Of a stretch of 64,000 bases of DNA, positions 25,501-36,800 are shown piece after piece. Every line of letters starts with the position of its first letter. Position 1 is the first letter of the stretch. The translations under genes and the position numbers were made by a program. Below the pieces are notes generated by a model. It was not told the origin of the DNA and did not search any database. It saw only the letters and a list, made by a program, of their open reading frames with translations. Origin of the DNA: Amyelois transitella (Eukaryota; Arthropoda; Insecta; Lepidoptera; Pyralidae); assembly GCF_032362555.1 (NCBI RefSeq), contig NC_083527.1:4712001-4776000 (forward strand), in the 5' to 3' direction.

Positions 25501-27316
25501 AGGTATAACTTATAAAAGCGGGAATACTGTAGATATGGGATATGAACCTAGGTATTTTTTATCTGTAAAATACCTTAACTATCATCTAACAACAGTAGTG
25601 ACAATAAAATCCCCACAATAACATCAGAGCACACTTACCACTGGTATAAATAATAAGCGCCTCACTCTCTCCATACCAAGCGTTAGATCTTCCCACATCG
25701 GCCAAACATTCCTCAGGCTTTGGTTTTAAGAAAGAAGTATTCGGTTGGTACAACTGCGCAGCCACCTCTTTATCCCTGCCAGTGACCATGAAAGGGTTCT
25801 TCAGCTCCTCCGTGATTGGCTGGAGTATTTTCTCATAGTCTTGAGTGCATATTGTTAGAACTGAACCGCTGTCTGTTATGAAGTATTTGAGCATCTCTGC
25901 CGGGTGGATTGGGGTTAAGGGCACCGCTGAAAAAGTGTTATTTTTGTATAATAAAATAATAAACTTAACCTTTACTTTGAAGCTAGTTTCATGTGTACTT
26001 TGTCCCATATATATTTACATTTCAAGAAACTTCTGTCTCTTTTATTAAACAATTGATAAGCATAGTAAATTTATACTCATTCGTCACGTAATTTATTAGA
26101 TTTGTGTAATTTAAAAATATTTAATTAAATTGTGTGTGTATTCAGTGCAGTTACGATATTGAATCTGTCTTATATAAGTACTGTCTTATTCATAATCAGC
26201 CTTACATATTGTTTTATGTAGAAACTGTCTTATGCTCACCTATGTTCCCTGACATCCATATAGCCCACTGTACAATGACGTGTGACGCATCATTACTGCA
26301 CATGTATGTGATTGTTCTTTCCGTCTCGCCAACTAAAAAAAAAGAATATGTTTAACATTCTTATTATTATCTGGATTAATTGACATGTTCTTGTTTGTAA
26401 TATCTTTATTCCATAGAAATGTACACAGTTACAAGAATTTGTATAAGAGGAAGTAAGAATAAGAGAAATCAGAATAAATAAATAACTTGTAATAGCAGAA
26501 TTATCCCTAGAAGAGATCTCTTCTACTCAAACAGCAAATAGTAAAAAAAATCATTAATAATAATAAAAAAAACTCCTAGTCAAAAAGATAAAAAGAAAGC
26601 CAACAATTTTGACTTTTACAAATTTGGCCTATTTATTAAAATGGTCTAGACCCAATCTTACAAAGTTGTGTGGAGATTTCTTTGCTAAGCAAAGTGGCTG
26701 CCTGGTACAACCCAGCATATGTGTAGATGCCGATTTCATCTTGTAATGCGATGCGGGTGGGAAATAGCAGGGCTCGCCGGAACACTGGTACAACACCACC
26801 TAAAAAATTAAAAAACTTTTTCAAATGAATATCATTTACCATGTACTTTCAAATAGAATCACCCACTTTTCTGTAGAAGTGAAATTGGCAAACCTGTTGA
26901 AGAAAATGGGCACTAAAAGGTACAAAATCACCCGCAAAAAACGTTACCCCCGCTTCAGGCAACAGCACCATAACCCAATGCTTCAGCCTAGTAGCCTGGA
27001 GAAGAACAGCTCTCATATTTATTGCGTGAAAGACTATCGCTCTCCCGTTTCACGTCATATTAAAAAGCGAAATTTGTGCAGACCAAATAAATAAAAAGTG
27101 TACCTACAGACTTATCAAAATTGAATTATAGGCTGATAAATGACTGTTGACTGATAACAGATGCTCACCAGCTTTTATGTCTTGGTTGAATTTATTCACC
27201 AATTCTATATTAACATCCTCCTTTGCCACAACATTTGTACTTTTATAAGTAGCGATACATACAGGTCTTCGTAGGAGCCGGTTGAATAATCTCACACTTC
27301 GCAGAGACAATTCCAT
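19540..27316 (-). CDS. ACSF3: Acyl-CoA synthetase family member 3 (mitochondrial malonyl-CoA synthetase)
   Basis: Eleven exons on the minus strand, in transcript order: 27169-27316, 26662-26799, 26240-26332, 25639-25926, 24526-24703, 22869-22947, 22251-22424, 21737-21940, 21175-21329, 20390-20552, 19540-19827. All junctions are GT-AG and in phase, totalling 1908 nt (635 aa; human ACSF3 is 576 aa). Family signatures in order: an Arg-rich amphipathic N-terminus suited to mitochondrial import; the ATP/AMP-binding loop [13 protein letters not shown] near residue 217; [23 protein letters not shown] near 373; DGWFRTGD; the hinge [17 protein letters not shown] near 530; and the catalytic-lysine motif [13 protein letters not shown] near 620. 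Known role: ATP-dependent CoA ligation of malonate or methylmalonate in the mitochondrial matrix, feeding mitochondrial fatty acid synthesis. It is head-to-head with MED25. Exon 10 has a partial decayed copy at 20619-20668. Confidence 0.96.
19880..20262 (+). mobile_element. tRNA-headed SINE, family B, near full length, in ACSF3 intron 10
   Basis: The head has an A-box-like 'gtggtcgaatcggtaaggtg' and B box 'ggttcaaatcccacc', followed by a body with 'gtacattagtttgaatacta', 'cctgcacattcaggcaactg' and 'gcggaggtcaga', and an end near 'gatgcaaccgggactaaagc'. The anticodon arm is too long for a tRNA gene. Partial copies of the same family occur at 24310-24505, 31404-31615, 48440-48620, 58160-58290, 12778-12912 and 10390-10480. 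Confidence 0.75.
20619..20668 (-). pseudogene. Ghost copy of part of ACSF3 exon 10
   Basis: On the minus strand this segment reads [13 protein letters not shown], against [13 protein letters not shown] in the true exon at 20390-20552. It lies about 65 bp upstream (transcript sense) of the real acceptor. Only about 50 bp are recognisable and there is no partner splice donor, so it is a relic and not an alternative exon. Confidence 0.7.
20678..20932 (+). mobile_element. SINE family A copy in ACSF3 intron 9
   Basis: Nearly complete, with A box 'ctgtggcgcagcggtagtg' and a B box damaged to 'gggttagaatcccgg'. It ends 'aatttgtcccgtatatattt' without a long poly(A). Confidence 0.85.
21028..21165 (-). 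repeat. R2 repeat copy, ACSF3 intron 9
   Basis: Contains 'aagagtacccgaaaccgacg' and 'gaatgtggataaagtgaaag' and ends near 'tctccccttcggaaa'. It is very like the copy at 61015-61170. Confidence 0.6.
21578..21666. repeat. Short foldback element with a perfect 20-bp palindrome, ACSF3 intron 8
   Basis: An outer inverted repeat (tttaacacttagcctgccat / atggcaggctatgtgttaaa) encloses the perfect palindrome GTCAGTCACCGGTGACTGAC at 21629-21648. The outer ends carry TTAA-like flanks, so a tiny piggyBac-type MITE or a MITE half-site is possible. Confidence 0.65.
22439..22692 (+). repeat. R1 repeat, forward copy, ACSF3 intron 6
   Basis: Complete copy from 'acatacgtacatacatatgg' to 'gtgccgggaaccacacagc'. 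It begins only about 15 bp outside the acceptor of exon 7 and lies within about 180 bp of exon 6. Confidence 0.85.
23081..23196 (+). mobile_element. SINE family A copy with internal deletion
   Basis: Starts 'acggcctctgtggcgcagcg' and jumps directly to 'gtatatcgttgagttagtat', deleting the B box and about 100 bp. It ends in poly(A). It cannot be transcribed from its own promoter. Confidence 0.8.
23318..23592 (-). mobile_element. LINE-tail repeat (R4), ACSF3 intron 5
   Basis: One end is 'gctgtgcccgcgactccgtc' with 'cgcgtggaatagttatt'; the other is 'actcttcggctttataacat' plus 'tagtatagat'. This end sequence is common at the 3' termini of non-LTR elements in Lepidoptera. Sister copies are 29090-29277, 56388-56655 and 60313-60592. 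Confidence 0.65.
23855..24090. repeat. R2 copy followed by a third short repeat (R3)
   Basis: 23855-23940 is R2 in forward sense (acatacatacataaaaccac). 23944-24090 is R3, recognised by 'accgcttcttctgcactgac' and 'aagcgatataatagtatcct'. R3 recurs at 28893-29005, 31170-31285 and 56975-57055. Confidence 0.55.
24310..24505 (+). mobile_element. SINE family B fragment, ACSF3 intron 5
   Basis: Body only ('gaaacttgcacactcagaca' through 'gggtcacccgatccagggtc' to 'ggggatgttcccagg'). It stops about 20 bp before the donor side of exon 5. Confidence 0.6.
24843..25164. mobile_element. hAT-type MITE with 8-bp target duplication, ACSF3 intron 4
   Basis: The termini are inverted repeats of about 35 bp (TAGAGATCGGATATTCGGAT at the left; complement of the same, slightly changed, at the right). 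The flanks are identical 8-mers GTGATGTG at 24835-24842 and 25165-25172. An 8-bp duplication and a TAGAG terminus fit the hAT superfamily. The 322-bp interior contains a diverged tandem repeat of about 120 bp (accaaaaattccggga-type motif twice) and no coding sequence. Confidence 0.8.
25173..25360 (-). mobile_element. LINE ORF2 C-terminal relic, ACSF3 intron 4
   Basis: The minus-strand frame reads [20 protein letters not shown], then a stop, then [14 protein letters not shown]. This is the typical R-L-x-F-x-G-H-I ... R-W-x-D segment at the C-terminus of RTE/CR1-like LINE polyproteins. It is broken by a stop codon, and the MITE described above interrupts its downstream end. Confidence 0.7.
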
Positions 27317-27852
27317 ACTATATTCTTAAGACGTCGAATAGTTTGGTGGACAACGCTTAAGAAAATTGTTCCCACTACGTCGTTTTGATTATGATAATGG
27401 AATAATATGGTCACAAATAAATGAAATGATAAAGTTATCGCAATTCAAGTTTCGACTTATAATTTTCTGATAGATGTCAAAATCAGCTGGTGAATTCAAG
27501 CGAGACCGCTACGAAACTAAACTTTTTCACAAATTAATTCTTAACATTATTTTTAATATTTTATTATAATAAAGTAAAAAAAATAACCTAAAACATATCA
27601 ATACATATTTCAAATGTTATGAATTTCTTGCATAGGCTCAAGGCCACGCACATACATAAACGCGATTTAAGCTGAAAAGTACTGTAGAAAACTAAACTAA
27701 ACGTTCCATTAAATCCAGTCAACGTCCCAACGTCAAAATATGGTCAAACAGTTAAACGTCAACAAAAAACAAGGAAAGAAGCGATCTTGTGAAACATTTT
27801 TTATTAATTTCTTAGTTAAATGATTATATTGTAAGGCTAATAACACTTAAAA
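27317..27852. promoter_or_regulatory. Shared head-to-head promoter region of ACSF3 and MED25
   Basis: Only 536 bp separate the two start codons, and there is no repeat insertion. Three AACGTC motifs, part of ACGTCA-like sites, cluster at 27718-27765 (tcaacgtcccaacgtcaaaa and taaacgtcaac). No clear TATA box is visible on either side. A bidirectional promoter is inferred from geometry and absence of repeats. Confidence 0.6.
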
Positions 27853-30800
27853 ATGGTAGTGAATGCACCGGAGTCGCCTACACAGGCCGGCGTAGTATTC
27901 GTCGTGGAAGCGACCGCAGTGAATGGTGCATACATAAGCGAGTTGTCTACAAATTATTTGCTTCCTACACTCGAGTACGTATAATAATCCTATTTCAATC
28001 AGAGATTAGTTAACTTTTGGGAAATATGAGTTCGGAGGCTGTTTCCCTAGTCTTGTTTATCTACCCCTTAGTCGCCTTTTACGACATCCACGGAAAAGAG
28101 ATGGAGTGTTCCTATTCTTTTTTCTATTAGTATCGGGAACCACAAAGCTTGTTTACCTTAATGATATTAATGATTAAATTTATATTTAGGGATCAGTTTA
28201 TGAGTAGCTTTGTAAAGATGATTATTCAATTTTACATACATACATATAATCACGTCTATATCCCTTGCGGGGTAGACAGATCCGACAGTCTAAGACAAGA
28301 TCCGACAGTCAAGAATAGACTGATAGGTCATTTGGGCTGTTGTTAGGCTGTTTGGCTTAATGATAACATTAAGATTCATATAGTGACGACAGGTTGCCAG
28401 CATGTCGCCTAAAGGAAGAATCCCAAGTTTACAAGCTCATCCCTTAGTCAATTTTGTTCTTTGTTCTCTTATATAGATATTTCCATGGAGGTGCAATAGG
28501 AGAAGGTGGCGGCAGTGGCTCCGTGTACTGCGTGGTGGGGTACCGTGCTGCCGACTGCTACCCCGGCCTGCCAGTCTTCACATTCGGACCCTTCACAACG
28601 CCGCAACATGTCATTGATGCAGTTGAGAAAATCCAGTGAGTATATGTGCTTGCATAATGTACAAATTATAGGTATTTAAACAAATGCAGGTATTATTCTT
28701 TCTTGTACCCGTATTCGTAGACATACCTTTGATAATTATTGAAAGTATATAAACCTGGATGTAAAGTCTGGTGTGGTTCCTGACTATTTAAGTAGAATGG
28801 TGTTATTCTAGGACATTTCTTATGTACAAGAGTGTTTTCGCAAACTACGAGTACAAGTACACCCTTTTGGGGAGGGGAGGGGGTCCGTTGGTTTCACAAC
28901 ATTGGTTAATGTCAAATAAATTACTTAAAGCTAAGTTTACTGCCTCTTCCTAGGCGTCAGTGCAGAAGAAGCGATAACAAACTGCACTGTTCTTTAAAGA
29001 GTTTCTGACTCTCTGTTTTGAATAGCATTACCTGTTCCTTGAAGGGGACGCTAGCCTGATGTATAACACTAATATATGTATACTAATATTATAAAGCTGA
29101 AGAGTTTGTTTGTTTGTTTGAACGCGCTGATCTCAGGAACTACTGGTTCGAATTGAAAAATACTTTTTGTGTTGAATAAATGGAATAATAGAAATAATAG
29201 AAAATGTGAAAAAACGGGTTAAATTATTCATCATCAAAATAACTATTCCACGCGGACGAAGTCGCGGGCACAGCTAGTAATAGAAATAACTCAAAATAAA
29301 GTAAAAGGACTTAAAAATAAAATTTTGATTTTGTATGTTGCATAATAAGTTACATAAGAGAAGAAGCTAACAAACTGTAATACAAGCTGGGTTACTGCAT
29401 GCTAGCTGCTACTCTTCCCGTGTAGATTGTAAAAACAATCAAGGGATAGGCTAATAAGCTTGAGATTTTTCTTTTGAGCGTTATTCCGTACAGCAAAATG
29501 TGGCCCTCCAGTCTTTTCCAGATTGTTGGGTCTGTCTACCCCGGACGGAATAAAGACGTGATTATATGTATTAATGTATTTTCTACTTTCAGTTACGTAG
29601 GAGGTCATGCGGAGAGTCGAGCGTGCGTCACCGAAGCCCTGGCCACAGCGCTGGTTTGCTGCGATGAGCTCGGACGGACAGACATACCTCTACATATAGT
29701 ATTACTGTGTACCTCCCCGCCCTACTCCGCTTATGCGGGGGGATTGGTGCCGCCAGGTATGTCTTAGAAAGTGGTAGCTTTTACAGCGACTTTCTCTAGA
29801 ATTTTTTGAAGAAAACATGTCATAATAAAGTTCCTCAATCAATCTGAAACTTGCTTTGGCGATAGCTCAATGTATGGAATTTGTCCTGAATATATTGTAT
29901 ATTAATATATCAAAAAATATGTGATATTTAATTCCTGGGACCCATAGAATAAAAATAATAAGACCACTCCATCTCTTACATATATGTCGTTAAAGGCGAC
30001 TAAGGGATAGGCTTATAAACTTGGCATTCTTCTTTTAAGCGATGGACTAGCACTATTTTAATCTCAATTCTATCATCAAGTCAAACAGCTGATAATGGCA
30101 TATCATTCTTTTCAAGACTGTTGGCTCTGTCTACTCCGCAAGGGTTATAGACGTGATTGTATGATGTATATCAAGAAAAGGTGAATGACAGGAATGGAAA
30201 AGATTAGAGGAGATCTTAGCCGGCTTACAGACATAGGTATTTTCAGAAAAATAAATTAAATTTAGTGCCATGTAGTTCCCGGCACCAATACAAAAAAGAA
30301 TAGGACCACTCCATCTCTTTCCCATGGATGTCGTAAAAGGCGACTAAGGAATTTAGGTGATGGGCTAGCAAACTGTCACTATTTGAATCTCAATTCTATC
30401 ATTAGGTTAAATAGCTGAACGTGGCCATTCAGTCTTTTTAAGACTGTTGGCTCTGTCTACCCTGCAAGGGATATAGACGTGACCATATGTACATATGTAT
30501 GTAAATTTAATTTATAATTGAATATTTTCTTATTACATTTATATATTCCAAGGAGCACCTTCAACTCCGGAGCAAGCCGCACGTCTCATCAGCGAGAGAG
30601 GCGCTCAGCTGTCAGTGGCGGCTTCCAGGAGGCTCACAGCGTTTCACGCCTTGTACGAACATGCCGGGGGAGAGCTACATGCCGCCCAGCAGAGGAACTA
30701 TGCCAAGGTAACGTCGAACGTTGACTTTGTGGCGACATCTATACGCCACTCGTCACAACATCCAATCAAATGACAACTGTCAATCATTGATGCGCTCAGC

Positions 30801-33800
30801 CAATAGCAGCGAAGAATCCAAATCGCGATTTCAAAGAGTTCACGAATTGGAGCTATATATACAACCTCCGACACAACATCGTCTGTCGCGCGGTTCCCCA
30901 GGCATAACACCTAGCCTGGCGGAAGATCTTCCCTTTGGTGGCGGTCGAGCCGAATCATCGCTCCCGCTACAACTTCTTCTTCTTGTCCGTATATATGCCT
31001 ATGCCATATGCTTCTCTAATATCTTTCCACTTAGCTATATCAAAGGTTTTGCTGGCCCATGGTATCCCGGCATGTTTTGTTGTTAAAGCTGTTTATTTTT
31101 AACTAGAGAAGCTCTTAATAAGCGAAATTCTAAATTTTTATTAATTGTTATAGGATACTTCATATCGCTTAATAATTGTCAAAACTTTTGGTTTCACAAC
31201 ATTGGTTGACGTCAAATAAATTACTTAAAACTAAGTTTACGCCGCTTCCAAGGCGTCAGTGCAGAAGAAGCGGTAACAAACTGCCCTGCAGCATTTTTGA
31301 CAACAACGTCAACTGCCCTGTCTACCCCGCATGGGATGTAGACGTGATTGTATTGTATTGTGTGTGTAACCTGTTGTTTTAAGAATGTTTTCCTCTTAGC
31401 TTTAGGCCTGGTTGCATCCCCACCAATCTGGAGAAGAGCCCGGGTATGCCTTTTTGACCATGGATCCTGGTTTGGGTGAGTCAGGTTTTTACACGAAGCT
31501 ACTCCCGTCTGACCTCCACAACCTTTGCAGATAAACCTAACCCGTATTGGATCGGTCACGGTTACACATCCAGTTGCCTGAATGTGCAGGTTTCATCACG
31601 ATGTTCAAGATCAATCAAAAATCAAGTTGTTGTTCTTCTTTTGTAAAAAGAATGTAACGAGTTAAAACATACATACATACATATGATCACGTCTATATCC
31701 CTTGCTTGGTAGACATAGCCAATAGTCTGGAAAAAACTGAGAGGCAACGTTCAGCCGTTTGGTACAACAATTACTGATTCCGTTCAAGCTTCTCCCAGCC
31801 GCGCCAGTTTTAAGTCGACTCAGTCATGAGAGAGTTAATAATCTCTGTATGTAACCTGTTGCAAATATATATATATATATGTAAGTATATATGTATTTGT
31901 AGTGTAGTTTATAGGTATATATATATATATATATATTTTAAGTATAGGTTTATAGTATAATTGATATTGTATGTATGTTTATTATACATTATTATTATCA
32001 CCCACACAAAGGTTCTCTGCTTAACCCAATGGTAGACTGTTAGATAATGCTATTAGCATTAACTCCGCCTATAGTACTTTACAAATGGTAATTGTTACAA
32101 TAAAGAATAAATAAATAAATAGAATTGCGTTAAAATAATAAACATTATGTGATCAAGAATAGGACCACTCCATCTCTTTCCCATGGATGTCGTAAAAGGC
32201 GACTAAGGGGTAGGCTTATAAACTTGGGATTCTTCTTTTAGGCGATGGGCTAGCAACCTGTCACTATTTTTAATCTCAATCCTATCTTAAAGCCAAATAG
32301 CTGAACGTGGCCCATCGGTCTTTACAAGACTGTAGGCTCTGTCTACCCCGCAAGGGATATAGACGTGATTATATGTATGTATGTATGTATTATGTGATCA
32401 TTTCGTATAGGATCCCCGTCACCTGGTATTGCTGCGCGGCTACAGCTTGACCGAACGTGCCCCGAGCCCCGCGCCGCCGCCCGCGCCCGACATACAGACA
32501 GACGTGTACGGGTGAGTAAAAGTATACATACATATGGTCACGTCTATATCCCTTGAGGGGTAGACAGAGCTGACAGCCTTGCAAAAGACTGATAGGCCAC
32601 GTTCAGCTGTTTGGTTTAATGATAGAATTGAGATTCAAATAGTGACAGGTTGCTAGCCCATCGCCTAAGTATCCTACAAATATTATAAATGCGAAAGTTT
32701 GTGAGTATGTCACTATGGATTTTTGTTACTCTTTCACGCAAAAACTACTGAACGGATTACGATGTAAATTTGGTATGTAGGTAGCTGAAGACCCAGAATA
32801 ACATGTAGGCTACTTTTTATCCCGGAGTTCCCGCGGGATTGATTCCACGCGGACGAAGTCGCGGGCGGCTTCTAGTATATATATATATATTTACGTAGTA
32901 GATATAATAAAGTGATACCTTGTATCCAATTTTCAAAATAAATATATTCTATTCATATATATATATATAGTCTCGTTTATATCCCTTGCAAGGTAGACAG
33001 AGCCAACAGTATATACATATATATTGTAAAATGAATTTGGTGTGTTAAGCAAATCAAATATGTAAATGAATTATCTGTTTATAATTTGTTGTTACCAGGC
33101 AAAACCGGCAAACAGGAGCCCGACCACCGGCGCCATTGTTTCCGAGACAAACCGGCCAAGTGGGCCAGGTTGGTCAAGTTGGTCAAGTGGGTCAAGTGGG
33201 CCAAGTTGGGCAAGTGAGTCAAATTGGACAGGTATTTATCTTTGAAAGCTATTTCCTTTTGCTCGTAACTATGTAACGCAAGTTTTGATCTGATTAATAA
33301 CAAAATGATAAGTAACTTTGTGAACACAAATTTTATTTTTATTACAATTTATGTTAACAATATATTTTAGTCTTTATGTTAGGTGATTGTATAACTTGTT
33401 CAATATTTTTGACTGAATTTTTTGTATAAAATATTTAATCAATTTTACGATATATTTAGCATACTTACATATCATGTGTTTTGTCTATAGGTGGGCCAAG
33501 TGGGTCAAGTTGGCCAGGTCGGTCAAGTTGGCCAAGTAGGTCAGGTCAGGCCGGGCTGGCCGTCGCAGCAACGTCAGCCCCTGTATAGCAGCAATTCAGC
33601 GTTACTCACTCAGTTGGCGCAACCGTCTTATCCGCCCCCGCCACCTGCTCAAGTATGTGTATTAGTATATTAGCTTTTGCTCAGGGATTTTTTGTGGGTA
33701 TTAAAAAATCCATATGAAATGCCAGTGTTATTTGTGATCTACTCGCTCATCTTAAATTCACTTCGTTCAGCAGCAAAGAAAAAGATTTAAGGAATTTATT

Positions 33801-36800
33801 GCTCTAAAGAATACAAGCAATCGCTTCTAGAGAAACATGTTACACAAAATATAATCTGATTTTCTAAATTAAAATTAAACCTATACCTACTAATTCAAGT
33901 TAATTATGAGAAAAGGGTATATACTATATACCCTTATTACCCTATATAATTGTATATACCCTTACATACATCGTTCGCCGCGAACTTGGACACCAATTTA
34001 AATTTTTTACAGAATTATGAAGATCTCCAAAACTGCTAAACCAATTTTGATGCCCAATGAACCAAAAAATTCCATTGTACTGCTAGCTACCATTGACAGA
34101 TATCCAATTAGGTAGTAGTAATTTTATTTTTTATACACGTTTACTACTAAAATTGTTTTATCTAGCAAGAAAAGACGGTAGGCCGTGATTTTAGCAATAA
34201 ACATATTGAGAAATCTAATGTGGACTTAACTAATATTACTTTTTCTCACAGCGAATGCCGAACATGCTTTCCCCTGGTCCTTCGAACTCCCCTGCGCAAG
34301 CGGCGGCCGGATCCCAGCGGAGCATCATATGGAACGGCATCATTGAGTGGATGGAGAAGGGCAAGGGGCCAGGGGACCAGCAGAAGACTGTCAGACATCT
34401 ACCCTGCCAGGTGAGGTCATTGTATCCAAGGGACAGGTCGAAATGATCATGGCTGGACGTCGGAAATGATGACGAGCCAATGTCCTGAAATCCGAGGATG
34501 CCAAAAATCGGACCAAATGGAGAGAGAAAAGTTGGAAGGTGGACCCCGGGCCCCGAAGTAGTTCTGTGGAGGGTGCGACCGGGAACACGCAGAGATGTGT
34601 GTGAGAGAGAGAGAGAGAGGTGAGGTCACTGTATAGATATATAAATATTTACGGGATAAATTACACAGATTGAAATAGCCTCCAAGTCAGGTTTAGACTT
34701 GTGTTACGAGATATAAATATCTGAAATAGATAGTTTCTCATCATGCCCTGACTGGGATTCGAACCCGGGACAGAGCCCGTTAAAAAGGAATGTTGGCTCT
34801 AAATGAGATCTGACAACTTTTTCACAGGGAAAGTCTCGTTTCGTGATTTTGGTGGGATGATTATTCATTGAAAATATTTTTTTTAACAGGTGTCAGCCAG
34901 CTCCAAGGACGTGGAGCCGGAACTGAAAGTGGTGACGTGGCCCAACAAGTTGCTGATGCAGCTGATGCCCAAGCAGCTGATCAGCAACATCGGCGGCGAG
35001 TACCTCAAGGACAGCAAATCGGTGCTGTTCCATCTTCAGCCCAGCGAGGCTCTGGATGCCCTTACCAAAGTCATGGTCAACGGCTTCGTAAGTATATGTA
35101 TATGTACCTATTTAGTTCGTTAAATAAACTCGGTTTCTGATTTGCGCGTTGATTTATCGGCGTATTTTCTTCCTTATTATTAAATTTATAAAATATAGGT
35201 AGGTACCAAATACATTCGTCAGTGATGATTTCAAAGCTCGCTAAAGACAGATGCAAATAACAATTTTATTTGCCTTCTCTGGCTCGTTCCCCCCCCCCTC
35301 CTCCCCCCACTCGTTTCTCGCTCCCCCCTCTCGGTTTCTCGCTCTCCCCTCTCACCTTCGACTTCGATGACCGTTAAAAGTAAGTGACATTAGAAGAACC
35401 AATACTATTAAATGGTGACAGGGAGGAACAAGTTGCTAATCAAGGACAGCAAGTCCGTGCTGTTCCATCTGCAGCCCAGCGAGGCTCTGGATGCACTCAC
35501 CAAAGTCATGGTCAACGGCTTCGTAAGTATATGTTAATGTTATGTAATTTTACGCTACCCTCTTCTTGATGATATCTCGCGTTACCCAACGCTTAGCAAC
35601 GTTTATTGTGTTATTTGTGTGAATGTGTGAGTGACAGCGGTGACTGCAAGCTATAAAGATTTGCGAACTATGACTGCAATTATGAACGCGACCGTACCTA
35701 CTTAGTTTGTAAAGTAAACTCGGTTTCTGCATTGCGCGGCGATTTATCGGCGTGTTTTCTTCCTTATTATAAAATTTATAAAATATAGGTAGGTACTAAT
35801 TACATTCGTCAGTGATGATTTCAAAGCTCACTAAAGACAGGTGCAAATAACAACTTAATTTGCCTTCTCTGGCTCGTTCCCCCCTCCCCCTACTCGTTTC
35901 TCGCTCCCCCCTCTCGGTTTCTCGCTCTCCCCTCTCACTACTCGTTCACGTGAAGTTGATGACTTCGATGACCGTTAAAAGTAAGTGACATTGGAAGAAC
36001 CAATACTATAAAATGGTGACAGGAAGGAACAAGTTGCTTATCAAGGACAGCAAGTCAGTGCTGTTCCATCTTCAGCCCAGCGAGGCTCTGGATGCACTCA
36101 CCAAAGTCATGGTCAACGGCTTCGTAAGTATATGTACATGTACCTAGATAGTTTGTAAAGTAAAGTCGGTTTCTGCATTGCGTGGCGATTTATCGGCGTG
36201 TTTTCTTCCTTATTATAAAATTTATAAAATATAGGTACTAATTACATTCGTCAGTGATGATTTCAAAGCTCGTTAAAGACAGATGCAAATAACAACTTTA
36301 TTTGCCTTCTCTGGCTCGTTTGACTGAGACTTTGAAGACTGAATGGCCACGCTCAGCTATTTGGCTTAATGATAGAATTGAGATGCAAATAGCGACAGGT
36401 TGCTAGCCCATCGCCTAAAAAAGAATCCCAAGTTTGTAAGCCTATCCCTTAGTCGGCTTTTACAACATCCATAGGAAAGAGATGGAGTGGTCCTATTTGT
36501 TTTTGTATTGGTACCGGGAACCACACGGCAATTCTTTTTTGTACTGTGTTCTAACTATTTGAAAATTTAACCTTTTTTTTTAATTTTGTCCGTATAGGCC
36601 GGCTGCGTGCACTTCTCGCCGAACACGTCGCCCCCGCAGTGCGACATCAAAGTGCTGATCCTGCTTTACACGCCGGACAAGAAGGCCTACCTCGGGTTCA
36701 TACCCAACAACCAGGCAACCTTCGTCGACAGGCTGCGGAAGGTAACTCACACTTTGGTCACTAACTCACACTCTATGGTCACTAACTCACACTCTATGGT

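Larger units (their letters stand above)
35100..36310 (+). repeat. Tandem duplication around MED25 exon 9 (three intron units)
   Basis: The intron segment beginning 'aaactcggtttctg', passing 'gatttatcggcgtgttttct' and a C-rich tract, occurs three times, each following a copy of the end of exon 9 and its donor. Spacing between equivalent exon positions (gtgctgttccat at 35022, 35458, 36058) is 436 and 600 bp. The second unit carries about 150 bp of extra sequence after its donor. Confidence 0.8.

Noticed and set aside
33079-33327. Minus-strand frame with LTHLTNLAHL repeats
   Set aside because: It is the antisense of the GQV-coding repeat of MED25.
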